Part shown: positions 38,150 to 49,415 of the stretch, one piece after another
Numbering within the stretch: position 1 is the first letter of the stretch
Layout: every line of letters begins with the position of its first letter
Assembly: GCA_043228905.1 (NCBI GenBank)
Contig: JBHGNT010000005.1
Coordinates: 17,298,001 to 17,362,000 of the forward strand
Origin: Azolla caroliniana
Lineage: Eukaryota; Polypodiophyta
Length of the DNA stretch: 64,000 nucleotides
Direction of reading: 5' to 3'
Program-made: the position numbers and the translations under genes
Notes under the pieces: generated by a model
Told to the model about the DNA's origin: nothing
Database searches by the model: none
Seen by the model: the letters and a program-made list of their open reading frames with translations, nothing else

Positions 38150-38385
38150 GTAACAATCGGCAACGGTTTTGTTCGGAAGTCTCAAACCCAAACCGGTTCA
38201 AACCGAACTCTTAAGGAGAAGTTGAAACCTAAACCGAACTGAACCAAACCACGAAACCGTCTAAACCAAAACTGTTCAAACCGAACCGTTTACACAAATT
38301 TCAAACCTGAACCAAATAGTTCTAGAAGTTTTCGAACCGTTAAATTGTTAAATCGCGGTTTTGCGGTTCGGTTTTGGTTTTGGTA
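38150..38385. repeat. Subterminal repeat block of a hAT-type transposon
   Basis: Dense repeats of aaccgaac, accggttc and the complement ggttcggtttt on both strands, typical of the subterminal regions bound by plant hAT transposases. It lies on the 3' side of the hAT coding remnant. Confidence 0.6.
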
Positions 38386-39812
38386 TGAAACACATTATCA
38401 ATGTTTTTTCTCAATGCATTATGAATCATTATGACATATAACAATAAATAAAAGGTTCTATATCAAAGAATGGTACAAAACTTAATTGGAATTTGGAGGC
38501 CAAAACTAAACTTCACCAGTTTTTTCACAAAAATTACAAAATGTTAGCAAAAAGGTATCTCATGGAGGAAATCTTACCATAATAGGAGCCAAAATAATAT
38601 AACTTACACTAATGTACATATGAATTTTGTTTTTTATATCTCCATTATAGGAGCTCAATGTAGTATGAGCTCTACCTTCTAGATAACTAAAAGCTTTGCA
38701 TGTGGGATCATACATCCAGAATAAAAATTGAGGGTTCTATAATTTGAATATAGTTTAAAATATTACAATATCATTGGATCATTATCTATAGTATTGACAT
38801 GCTAAGATATACGTTTGTGTCCTATGAGCAATAAAAAAGATGGGGTTCTCAATTTTGTAAGCTTTGATTGCAGTGTTGGAGTGGCACAAATAGCTCGATA
38901 TGTATAGTCACAAATGTCCTTACGATCACTCTTTGTCAATATTTGAGCTAGCTCTTTGAAGGCCTCGACCTTAGTGAAGTCTTCTTTCTATGTTAGATTT
39001 TGTAAAAAGGACCAAATCAAAGAATCTCAAAGACAACATTTAGAAGAAAATGATATCCTTTTCCGTCATTTAGATCATCAAACTTATTGACATTGACATG
39101 ATATTATAAATTAGAATAAGCTGAAAAAACAAAATGAGTCTCACCTTGTACAACTTGATGTGATTCACATTTAGCAAAATTTGCAATTCCACGAGCAACT
39201 TGAGCTTGTACATCTCTGGGTGTCCTAAACTTGCCATCCCCAAGAATGTTTTAATGATATCTTCATGTCTCGATTTCCATTGCAAGGATTGATTGTAAAG
39301 TAATGAGTAGTCATATTTGTTTTTCCTTATGAGAAACAAGGATTGATTGTAAAGTAATCGGCCTTCTTAAAGCCGTAGATTGATAGCTTCAATCAACTTC
39401 TGAAATTCACTTGTCTAAGACCTCAATTAAGTTAAATTGTCAAATAATTAAACAAATAACTAAATACGAAGCATAAAAAACATCAAAATTCATAAAAAAA
39501 TGAAGACTTTAGAAAATACCAAAAAGTCTTGTGATAATTTATAAATATGAATGACAAGAGTATGAAACTATAATGTTTGAAATTAAAAAAAAAAAAGGGT
39601 AATTAAAAACATGTTCTTGTTTACTCAACATATAGTCCACTACATCCTCCATAGCAATATCTTCCACATCTATATCCAACTCATTATACACTTTACTAAA
39701 GTCTTCAGCTAGTGAAACATTTGAGTGTTGACCTAATGCACATTTCAGCCTTGAAAATTATATTTTGCTTCAGAATTAGTCTCCTTTGAAGACACTGATG
39801 ATGCCGGTATTG
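38386..39812. other. Interior of the hAT remnant, no domain recognised
   Basis: AT-rich DNA between the subterminal repeats and the transposase fragment. A minus-strand frame at 39070-39339 has no clear match and may be an untranslated or decayed part of the element. Confidence 0.4.
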
Positions 39813-40681
39813 CTAAATAGTCACACGCCATCTTGTACATTCTGATTCGAGGTAACACAAACTTGGTTTAAATGTAAACAAACATTTTTGAAATTGGTTT
39901 TGCACAAATTTGATGAAAAATGTTAAAAATATAATTGAGAAATGTGAAGCAAACCTGTTGTTGAACCACCATTGAAGTGGATCGGTATCTATTTTTGCTC
40001 GAGGAAATCTCATAAATTGTTCCATTTCTAATTGTGAAGAAGACATTGATTCTTGAGAAGGTTTATTGACACCTAAGCTTTCCCAAATATCCTCCAGTTT
40101 TGTATGATTTCTTTCACGTGTTTTATCAATAAAGTTTGGAACAAAAACTACATAATTTTTTTCCAATACTTTGTGAACCAAATCAATATCCAAAATCCTC
40201 TCAATTGTGTTATTGGGTATTGGAACTCTGAAAACACATATGAAGATGAAACACATTATGTATGAGAAAAAAAGTAGTCGTCAATTTATTATGTATGACA
40301 AAAACTATTACTAGAGTAACATATCGTGGATCAAGAAAGGTTGCAATTCGAGAAGGTATGGACTTCAACGATTCTTGGTATCCTATCAAATATTGTAAAC
40401 ATTTCTCACTAGCTTTTTTGTTGCACTTTGAGAGTTGCCTTACTTGAGCTAGATTCTATTGATTCCACATCCACTCCCAAATACTTGTTACAATGTGTTA
40501 ACATGCCATTGAAGGCAAGAGAAGCTATTGAGAGGGTGGGGTACTTTGACCCACTTAAATAGGTACAAATTCTAGAAGGTAGAAGTAGCCATTGCTCCAT
40601 TGCTTGTATGTGGTTCCAATAATATATAGTAAGCATACTATCAACGAATCCACAACAATAATAGAGTTGGCTATAGTGCAT
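39813..40681 (-). pseudogene. hAT transposase, C-terminal fragments
   Basis: Three pieces occur in the expected order on the minus strand but in different frames. 40681-40409 has LSGSKYPTLSIASLAFNGML, the conserved 'YPTLS' region. 40440-40262 has ESLKSIPSRIATFLDPRY, matching the 'IA.fLDPR' motif. 40256-39813 has the start of the C-terminal dimerisation domain, ELEQFMRFPR-type (here LEMEQFMRFPRAKIDTDPLQWW). The catalytic N-terminal part and zinc finger are not found upstream. The protein would excise and insert hAT DNA; here it is broken by stops and frameshifts. Confidence 0.8.
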
Positions 40682-40828
40682 GACTTAAGCCCATACCCTG
40701 GTAATGCACATGAGGCAACATTTCTGTGATTATATATTTTGTTATAGAGCTATCAATTTTCTTCTCGAATGTATGAGATATTAGAAGCTTAGATGTATCT
40801 AAGGGATGTTGGATCACAAACATTGGGT

Positions 40829-41420
40829 TCATACTTGAGGAACTATGTGGCTGAGATGTGCTATTAATGTGATGTTTTCAAGATCATAAACATAGACCAA
40901 TATGCTCACCGGTCCGTGCCGACCTTGACGGATGAAAAGTGAAGAGTTTGATTTCGACGGAGCAAACCCCATCCGACGCAGTCTCTGCGTGATCTTTGTG
41001 TTCCAGGTGCATGGGGCTTTCTTGAATCCGTAGAGGAACTTCTTGAATCGGCACATTGCCGATGTATTCATGCCTGACTGAAATCCGGGGGGCTGAATCA
41101 TATGCACCTATTCCTCAACCTTGTAGGAATGCGTTCTTTACATCCATCTGATATAGATGTTACCCCTTCATTGCTGCCACCACAAGCAAGACATGGACTA
41201 TCGTCATCTTTGCGGCCGGCGCGAACGTTTCATCGTAATCGATGCCATGCTGCTGCGCGTAGCCTTTGGCCACTAACCGAGCCTTGTACCGGTTGGCGGA
41301 GTTGTCAATATTGTATTTGACATTGTTTACCCATCGGCAACTGATCGGCTTCACTCCTCTTGGTACGTCTACTAAATCCCACGTCTCATTCTCCATGAGT
41401 GTGTGCATTTCTTCCTTCAT
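40829..41420 (-). pseudogene. Copia-2 reverse transcriptase, truncated
   Basis: 41420-41160 reads [49 protein letters not shown] and TFAPAAKMT, the start of copia RT. 41107-40829 continues in the same order with MIQPPGFQSG and FLYGFKKAP and reaches the catalytic box, which reads VYVYDL instead of YVDDL, so one catalytic Asp is replaced by Tyr. The sequence then loses similarity near 40860-40830, so RNase H and the 3' LTR are missing. Confidence 0.88.
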
Positions 41421-42027
41421 GGCCGTCTGCTAGTTAGGATCCTTTGCTCCTTCAACATAGCTCTTCGGCTCATGCACAACTGCCACCTTGGCCATGTACG
41501 CATAATGATGCACCATATATTCATTGTACCCCTACCTCTTCACGAGGTTCTTTTGGCGGGTGGATCGGCACAATTCCAGATTCACCGATTTCACGGCCTT
41601 CTCAGCCGACTTCGACCTCTTCCTTAGAGGTTTCTTTTCATTCGAGCCAGAGTCAGAATCGCTCATCAACTCTGCTAGTGTCATACTCTAGCATCTTCTT
41701 CTTCCTCTTCTCTTTGTGCGTGAACCATCTCCTCGGTTCCTTGCGTGAGGAGAGCATGACAGAGTCTTCACTACTCGCCGGCTTGTCATCCGTTTGACCA
41801 CTCTGACTCAACTAGTCCGGATTTGGTCCACTCATCCGGAGAGAAGTCAGACTATTCGGGTGCTTGGATTCCGAGACATTTCTCTTTGTTCCGGATTCCA
41901 TCGAATCTTCCACAACAATCGGCTCAAGTACGGGTGGGGAGAAGTACAAGGATGCTGATTCATCGAAAGTGAAATCTCGGCTAACTTGGACCTCTTTCGA
42001 TCGAGGGTTATAACACTTATAACCCTT
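41421..42027 (-). pseudogene. Copia-2 linker between integrase and RT
   Basis: The minus strand keeps copia-like words after integrase (KCYNPRSKEVQVSRDFTFDE) followed by an acidic/Ser-rich linker, in frames broken by stops. No catalytic motif is expected here. Confidence 0.6.
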
Positions 42028-42750
42028 CTATTCATCCGAGTTGCTGACAAGAATGCATTTTTCAGCTTTTGCGTCTAACTTCCTCCGTTTTTCCTTTGGT
42101 ACATGCACATATGCAATGCTACCGAACACCCGAACGTGTGCCAAATTCGGCTTCCGCTCGAAATACAGTTCGTGTGATGACACCTTTGTCCCTAAGACAA
42201 ATATCCGATTCTGGATGTAGAAGGTTGTCTGAATCACTTCGGCCCAATAAAATTTGGGCATGTGTTTCTCCTGAAGCATCGCCCTTGCCATTTCTACCAG
42301 CGTCCTGTTCTGACGCTCGGCCACACCATTTTGCTCCGGCGTGTATATGTGGGAGAATTCCCGTTGGATTCCCTTCATTTGCAGATAGCTCGTGAATTGG
42401 TTGGAAAAGTACTCTTTCCTGCCATCCGATCTCAGACACTTGATCTTTCTTCCGGTCTCGCATTCGACAAGGTTCTTCAAATCCCGAAAACAGGAGAAGA
42501 CTTCACTTTTCTTCTCGATTAGATAGATCCAAGTGTGCCCGGTGAAATCGTCGATGAAGGAGATGAAATGCCAACTCCCACCGATGCTCACGTTTTGTGC
42601 TGGTCCCCACACATCCGAATGGATGAGATCAAGACGATTCCGGCTCCGATTCTTCTCGTTGGGGAATAGAAGCCTATGTTGTTTCCCAAGTTGGCACGCT
42701 TCACAGATTTGGCCTTTCCGACCATTGAACTTTGGCAGTATGGAAACCAC
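42028..42750 (-). pseudogene. Copia-2 integrase
   Basis: A 240-codon piece with the zinc-binding tail CEACQLGKQH and the core: HSDVWGPAQN (first Asp), LRSDGRKEYF (second Asp; Gly-to-Arg beside it) and EQNGVAERQNR (Glu). FGSIAYVHVP and KCILVSNSDE then a stop. It is closely related to the copia-1 integrase at 2111-2908, so both belong to one lineage. Confidence 0.9.
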
Positions 42751-44200
42751 GTGTTTCGACTATAGCTCGTGAAGCTTACGAAAGTTGATGCCTATCCGCT
42801 TGTGCCACAAGTCGATGTCCGACTCGACTTTCTATCATTTTGCAAACATAGCGATGCCAACATCATTCGTTTCGAGGATAAACATCATCCCGTCTCGGCG
42901 CCCTTGCGCGATGACTTTGCCCTCTTCTTCGATGAAGTGCTCAAGGTGTGTAAACCGAACCTGAATCCCTTGATCGATAATCTATTTGATTGACACGAGA
43001 TTCTTTGTGATTGTCGGGACATGTAGGACATTCATCAGCTTTCCATTTTGCCTAACATACTGAGAGGGACCTCACCAATGTGCTCGATGGTATGAGAAGT
43101 GTCGTCTCCGGTTTCGACAACTCTCAGTTGCTCCGATTTTTCCAGGAATGAAAACCATTCTTCGTGGCTCGTCATATGGTTCGACGCTCCAGAGTCAACA
43201 TATGACACTTCCTTCGAATTGGAAGTGGTATTCTTCATCGAATTAGCCTTGTGTTTCATCACAAAGGTTGAGCTTGTTCCATTTCCAGAATCGGATTTTT
43301 CCAATTCCTTCACATAGTGCGAGCTTTCCTGGCTTCCTCAACCGGCCTTGCCAGATTCGTATTTGTCCAAATCTGCGCGCTTCTTCCAGCACTCGCTCTT
43401 TGTGTGGCCCATCCGGGCATAGTACCAAGAGTCCATTGCGGTCTTCTCTCGCCGGCTCCCAGCACCACCTTGACTTCCCCTACTTGTGGAGGGTTCGGAA
43501 CTGTTGTGAGCACCATCCTTGTGCCTTCGGTTCGGCTCTTTGGGCCACTTCCACCGATCCGCCTCGTCCGCCACGACCACGGGGCCTCTCCACCTCCGTG
43601 TACAATATCTTGTTGTCGGTTTGCGTACTCCTTGACGCACCCACGTGGTTCTCCTAAACTAGAAGTATCAACTATAGGTCGAAAAATGAGGGGGTATTCT
43701 CCCTTGTACAGACTGCCGTCCGGAATGCTCCAAACTTCGACGGCAGGACCCCGAGACAGACTCACACCATCTCATCTTCCTCAACGGACATGTTAATAGA
43801 GGCAAATGTGTCGCAGATGTCTTTTATTTGGGCCATGTAGTCGGCCACCGATATGTCTCTCTATCAGACATTGCTCAACTCCTATCGGAGTTGCAACTTC
43901 TAGACCGTGGTGCTTGCGGTGAAAACCTTTTTCACGTTTCCCCAAGCTTCCTTCGGCGTCTTGGCATCCCAAATATGGCTCAATAGCTGATCTTTGACAC
44001 TGGAGGCAAATCAGTACATAACTCTGCTTGCTGCTTGTTCCCAAGTTGGGAAGCCCCTGTGTGTCGGATCAAGTGTTGTATCGTTGGCTCCGTTGACATA
44101 GCTCAAGTAACCATGCCCAAGAAGGTACTGGTGCATCTTGTACTACCAAGATGCATAGTTGGATCTATCGAGCTTCTCCGTCGGGAGCGAGCTAGCCATT
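42751..44200 (-). pseudogene. Copia-2 gag and protease, several stops and frameshifts
   Basis: The gag start is at about 44200 (MASSLPTEKLDRSNYASW), followed by stops. The WDAKTPKEAWGNVKKVF gag core is readable near 43960. The zinc knuckle area near 43420-43330 is decayed. Protease is at 43313-43035 with VDSGASNHMTSHEEW. The arrangement and words parallel copia-1 (2951-4414). GAG-pre-integrase lies near 42760 in broken frame. Confidence 0.82.
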
Positions 44201-44294
44201 CCTCACTCCATATCCTTCTTCTGTCTGTTCTTATCGGGTGTTAGGGTTTGTCGTTAGAAAATGCTTGTTGGCTGCCGAGGTTCTCAACCCTCGT

Positions 44295-44306
44295 GCTCTA
44301 ATACCA
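44295..44306 (-). other. Primer-binding site of copia-2
   Basis: Minus strand TGGTATTAGAGC, one C-to-T change from the initiator-Met tRNA complement, adjoining the LTR edge. Confidence 0.85.
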
Positions 44307-44605
44307 TGTAAAAGTAAATATGCAGAAGCTAAGACAAAACCGGCTCAACCAAATAGAATACAAACACAAGTTTAATGAAAATCTTACATGAGAGAGACAG
44401 AGTTAGAGCAGAACACAGAAACGTGTATATTCCAAAAACACTAAAACACTCTTTGTACATACAATGTGCTCAACAACACTATTTATACAAGTCCTTTAAA
44501 GGACTAACTGAAATACTGACAAGTACTTCAATGCTCATATTGAGCTATTGACACTAACTACAAGAACCATAACTACCTAGTAGTCTAGACGCGTAGGCCC
44601 CTTAA
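44307..44605 (-). repeat. 5' LTR of copia-2, proximal piece
   Basis: Ends on the minus strand in TACTTTTACA next to the primer-binding site and includes tgttctgctct, tataaatagtg and ggcctacg. It is cut at 44605 by copia-3; the rest of the LTR is at 53926-53999 and 63769-63839. It aligns in order with the LTR fragment at 16122-16390. Confidence 0.88.
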
Positions 44606-44999
44606 TGTTAGGAAATAGGTCTCTCCGGATGGGAAGTGAAAAGAACAGTGATGATCCGGATGTGGAGTACCCGGATACGGAAGACCCGGTGAGAACCGGA
44701 TGACGAGTACCTGGCAAGAGCCGGATGGTGAAGAACCGGTGAGAACCGGACGTGGAGTACCCGGCAACGGAAGACCCGGTGAGAACCAGATGACGTGTGC
44801 CCGGCAAGCGCCGGATGATGTAGGCCCAGTGAGGAGTGCTCACCGGATGAAGGGACATATTCGTAAATATGTTTCTAAGAAGTCCATCGGGGCTATATTT
44901 GTAAATAGCCGAAAAGTCATATTAGTATAAATATGACTTAGGGCAAACTTAGCATAGTTGTTGTCATTCTTGTTAGTGCAAGATTAGAGCGCAACAATG

Positions 45000-45064
<65 letters not shown>

Positions 45065-45341
45065 GAAGAGTTTGTATCTCTGTTGTAACCTTCGCTTGTG
45101 GCGAAGACAATGAACAAGAGGTCATTGCCTCTATGTTCATCTATTGTATATTGTTACATAGTGATAGTTAGCAGTCAGTGGACTGCCGTGATTTTTCCCG
45201 TGTTTGGGTTTTCCACGTAAACATCCTGTGTACTCTTCTCTCCATTGTGTCGTGCATTCATTCCCCGTTTTTTCTGTGTTTTTTGATTCTAAGCTTGGTT
45301 GTGGCCGAGCGTTGTTCATCGGGAGCGTGTAGTTCCTGTCA
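44606..45341 (+). repeat. 5' LTR of copia-3 (736 bp)
   Basis: TGTTAGGAAATAGG ... AGTTCCTGTCA. It contains degenerate tandem units built on 'ggagtacccgg..acggaagacccggtgagaaccgga' (44635-44830) and a (GA)n run at 45002-45062. It ends 3 bp before the primer-binding site. Confidence 0.93.
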
Positions 45342-45344
45342 AAG

Positions 45345-45356
45345 TGGTATCAGAGC
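45345..45356 (+). other. Primer-binding site of copia-3
   Basis: tggtatcagagc, the exact complement of the initiator-Met tRNA 3' end. Confidence 0.93.
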
Positions 45357-45371
45357 GAAACGACACAGAAA

Positions 45372-46314
45372 ATGGACGAATCGTTGGGAGGCATGTTCAA
45401 GCTCACCGGCTCCAACTATTCGGTGTGGAAGTCGAAGATGAGGGACATGCTCATGGTTAAAGATCTTTGGTTGCCCGTTCAGTTTGGGGACAAAAGACCG
45501 GACAAAATCGACGCCACGATATGGGAGGTGATGCACATGAAGACAACAGCTTACATACGGTGCTTCATCGAAATGAGTCTATACAACAACTTCAATGAAG
45601 AGAGCAAGGCTCATGAGCTCTGGGAGAAGATCGACATTATGTTTCAAAACAAAAATGCTATTAATCAGGTTTCGGTATTTCGGAAGCTAGTAAGACTCCG
45701 GTACCAAGATGGCTCCAGCATGGCGGAGCACATGAATGCCTTCCAGGGGCTGATCCACCAGCTCGTTCCCTCCCAGATAGCTGGGAGACGTTGGTTGTCA
45801 CTTTGGGCAACGCCAGGTGGGAAGGGAAACGGTTATCCCTAGCAAGAGTGAAGTCGAGCTTGCTAGATGAGGAGGCGCGTCAGAAAGATAAGGATACGAG
45901 CTCCAACTCCAAAGCGCTCCTTACCGAATCGGAACGCGGAAGACAAAGGAACCGTAGCCCCCAGAACCGGGAAAAGTCGGGGACACGGTCAAAGTCAAGG
46001 GGGAGGCCTACTTGCTTCTATTGCGGCAAGCCGGGATACTTCTAGAAGAATTGTCGGCACTTCCGAAAAGACAAGGAAATCGACGATACCGATTCGAAGT
46101 GGACACCGGACCGGAACGGTAAAGACCGGAGGGGGTTGGACTGAAAGGGAACGACGGCAATCGCGGCAAGTGAAGAAGAGTTGATGCTCATCACCGAGGA
46201 GAGTGAGCTAAACCTTGCCGGCGACGAGATGACCTGGGTGGTCGACTCTGGAGCGTCGTTCCACCTTACCCCGGATCAGAAATGCTTCTCATCCTACTCA
46301 ACCGGTGATCACGG
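45372..46314 (+). pseudogene. Copia-3 gag and start of protease
   Basis: It starts MDESLGGMFKLTGSNYSVWKSKM, the typical start of copia gag (UBN2 family), 16 bases after the primer site. The gag core includes ELWEKIDIMFQNKNAINQ and RLRYQDGSSMAEHMNAFQ. Around 45780 about 60 bases appear deleted (SQI runs directly into the SWETL region), which shifts the frame from 0 to 2. The knuckle CFYCGKPGYF is followed by a TAG where a residue should be, then KNC. Protease WVVDSGASFHLTP follows and is cut in mid-domain (GDHG) by the nested element at 46315. The remainder of protease resumes at 49421. Confidence 0.9.
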
Positions 46315-46518
46315 TGTTGTAGGTTTTACGGTTAGGGTTAATGGTAATGATGATTGGTGATGGAGATGGTGTGTTTAATGAGGATGATGGGCGTTATGGG
46401 ATCAATGGTGAGAGAGACGACAAGCATTGAGAAACATTGTGGGGTGGGGGGTGGTGCCTAGAATGGCTCCACCCCCCTCCCAAGGGGGTTCAACGTTAAG
46501 GGGAGAGAGAGGAAGAGA

Positions 46519-46576
<58 letters not shown>

Positions 46577-46847
46577 TGATTATTTCATATTTCATTCATT
46601 CCCCATAAGGGGTTAAATAGTACAAGAGGGGGTAGATACATAGGGGTGTAAGCCCCCTCGAGCATTCATACTGGACACTCACTCACACCTCCTCATATCC
46701 ATCCACATGCACACACGTGTGCATGTGTTCACATACGTATAGACTCACAATTACATTTATGTCCCCTACACATACACAACAACATCATGATAACATTCGA
46801 CCCTCGCTCATCACACTGACTCTCCGTACATCTTGTACGGGGTAACA
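46315..46847 (-). repeat. LTR of the nested 3.1-kb element (left copy)
   Basis: TGTTGTAGG ... GGTAACA on the plus strand; includes a (GA)n run at about 46521-46573 that is longer than in the right copy, which explains most of the 29-bp length difference. Confidence 0.92.
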
Positions 46848-48911
46848 CAATATGGCACGCCCGTGGGAGAGTGCCTTGCACGTCGATCCCACATGCCTTG
46901 ATGATAATATTTCTTCGACCGGAACTTCCATCGGTCCTTTCAACGATCGACTCCCTCGATCGGAGTGCTTGACTCGAACATCTTTGTCGGTCAGCAAATC
47001 TTTCCGCGACACGAACATTCTTGTTCTGTTGGCTTACGAACTTCGTCATGGGTCTAAAATAACATTGTGTGTATGTGTGTTCTTCTTTCTATTTTGTGAG
47101 TTATCGTGATTCAATTACATTGATTTCATTCAAGTTGATGAGTTTTTAAAATGATGTATTATACCCTCAAATTTCTAAAATTTCGTTCCGTACCCTCACG
47201 GTTTTGAAATTTCATTTGCTAACCTCAAGTTTTTAAAATCTCACAAATGCCCCTCTCTTCTCTTTTTTCCTCTCTCTTGTCTTTCGGTTTCATCTATAAT
47301 TTCACTTTTATTTTTAGGTCATTTTTTCCATTTTTCTGTTTGTCTTCTTCTCATTTTCTTACATTTCCCCCCCCCCCCCCTTACATTTTGCGTCTTCTCT
47401 AGTCTTCTACTCTTGCGTGCTTCCTTCTTCTTGGTGTTAAGTGTTGCATCTTCTGTTCTTCTTGTCTTTCATTTCCTTTTCTCTGTTCTTCCATTGCTAA
47501 TGGTGCTTCTCTTTTCCTCTTTGTTTCATCATTTCTCTTCTTTCTTTCTTTGCGAGTTCTTCTTGTTTGATGTCTTCTGCAAATCTTCTCTCTTTCTTCC
47601 TTTGTTTCTTCCACTTCTTCCTGTTCTATTTTGGTGTTTCGGGGTAGGGAGGAAACACGACCGTCACTCTCCCTTTGCTTGCACGTCATCTCCTTCTTTG
47701 TGCTGCCGCCGTCATTTCCGTTGCCCAACCGTGGTTGTCCCTCTCTGTCCGTCTCTGTCCGGTCCTTACGCCTGCTATCGCATCATCCTGCCGCTCCAAT
47801 CGTTGATGTTCGGCCCGTCCGTTCTCGGCTGTTTGTTTGTGTCTCCGACTCCGTCCGGTCAGTTAGTTAGATCCGACCGTTATTGTCTGTCCGGCCCGTC
47901 GTTTCCACGTCATCGCCGTTTTGGCCGTCGGTTCTCCGGCCATTCTTGTCGCTTTTCGGCGGTGTCGCTGTTTTGGTTGTTGTCCAGTCGCTTCTCGGGC
48001 CGATCCGATTGCTCATGTCCGGTCACTCTCCGGCCTCTCCGACCGCTCAAATTGCTGTTCGTCGTTGTCATCGTCTCCTTCGCTTTTCGGTGGCTCTATC
48101 CTCGTCGCCGGATCCGTCGCATTTCGGTGTCCATGTCCCATCGTTTGGCTGTTGCCATTGTCGTGGCTGTGCATTTCGGATATCGTCTCTGTCGCTCTTC
48201 GGCTCTATCCGGCCATCGTCCCACTGTCTTCCAATCGTGTGTCTGGTCTGTCCGTCTGTGTGGTCGCCTGTTCGGCCCATTTGACCCATCCTATTGTGTC
48301 TTGTGTCTTTTTGGTCGCCTTTGTCTAGTGCATCCATCCGTATCTTTCCAACGCTATTGGTTGATGTCTAGTTTGCATCTGCATCTCCTCCGTCTTCTTC
48401 GGCCCTTCGGTGTTAACCGGCTCCGGTTCTGGTTTAGATTCCGGTTCTGACTCACTCTGTGTTGCTTCTTTTAGAACCACCTCTCGTGCATTCTCAACAC
48501 ATCTTGCCGGTCTCCGCTCCACACACTGCGACTTTCTCCGCAGTCTCCTGGTGGGCTTCTCTTTCCGGTCGTGCTGGCACCGGTTCCCACTGCATCGCTG
48601 TTTGTACAGTCGTGCATCTTGCACCACGCTTTCAAAAACACGCACATTGACACTAACCGCATCGGAAACCCGCACATTAACACTAATCGCAACCTCGCAC
48701 AACCATTGTTGCCATTCATGCATTCCTCCATCGCATCATCATTTCTTGCACTCGTACACAAACGTCATCGTTTCCATTTCTTCACTTGCACATACATTGA
48801 ACATCGTCGCCGTCCTTTGCATGTTTCTGCCATTTCTCGCACATCATGCTACTACGTTCTCTTCTTGGACTTCTTCATCAAAGGGGGTCTGCCGTTGTGA
48901 TCGCCAAAAGG

Positions 48912-49097
48912 TGTTGTAGGTTTTACGGTTAGGGTTAATGGTAATGATGATTGGTGATGGAGATGGTGTGTTTAATGAGGATGATGGGCGTTATGGGATC
49001 AATGGTGAGAGAGACGACAAGCATTGAGAAACATTGTGGGGTGGGGGGTGGTGCCTAGAATGGCTCCACCCCCCTCCCAAGGGGGTTCAACGTTAAG

Positions 49098-49144
<47 letters not shown>

Positions 49145-49415
49145 TGATTATTTCATATTTCATTCATTCCCCATAAGGGGTTAAATAGTACAAGAGGGGG
49201 TAGATACATAGGGGTGTAAGCCCCCTCAAGCATTCATACTGGACACTCACTCACACCTCCTCATATCCATCCACATGCACACACGTGTGCATGTGTTCAC
49301 ATACGTATAGACTCACAATTACATTTATGTCCCCTACACATACACAACAACATCATGATAACATTCGACCCTCGCTCATCACACTGACTCTCCGTACATC
49401 TTGTACGGGGTAACA
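48912..49415 (-). repeat. LTR of the nested 3.1-kb element (right copy)
   Basis: Near-identical to 46315-46847 apart from a shorter (GA)n run and a few substitutions (for example ccctcgag to ccctcaag). Confidence 0.92.

Larger units (their letters stand above)
46315..49415 (-). mobile_element. Non-autonomous LTR retrotransposon (3.1 kb) nested in copia-3
   Basis: Two direct LTRs (46315-46847, 533 bp; 48912-49415, 504 bp) flank a 2.06-kb interior. A perfect 5-bp target duplication CACGG sits at 46310-46314 and 49416-49420. Read on the minus strand, the interior starts CCTTTTGGCGATCACAAC and ends with CACGGGCGTGCCAT before the LTR. Both ends match the Ty3/gypsy element at 54000-63763, giving the orientation and suggesting that element type provides the enzymes. 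No gag, RT or integrase was recognised; the interior carries pyrimidine-rich, Ser/Arg-coding noise. The longest frame (47413-48450, plus) is a low-complexity shadow. Confidence 0.9.

Noticed and set aside
43310-43796. Frames of 150-160 codons on both strands near copia-2 gag
   Set aside because: They overlap decayed gag; neither shows gag words in the correct order over its full length.
47413-48450. A 345-codon plus-strand frame, the longest outside pol
   Set aside because: It lies in a pyrimidine-rich interior of a non-autonomous element, antisense to its inferred direction, with runs of Ser/Phe/Arg and no domain; overlapping frames of similar length occur on both strands.
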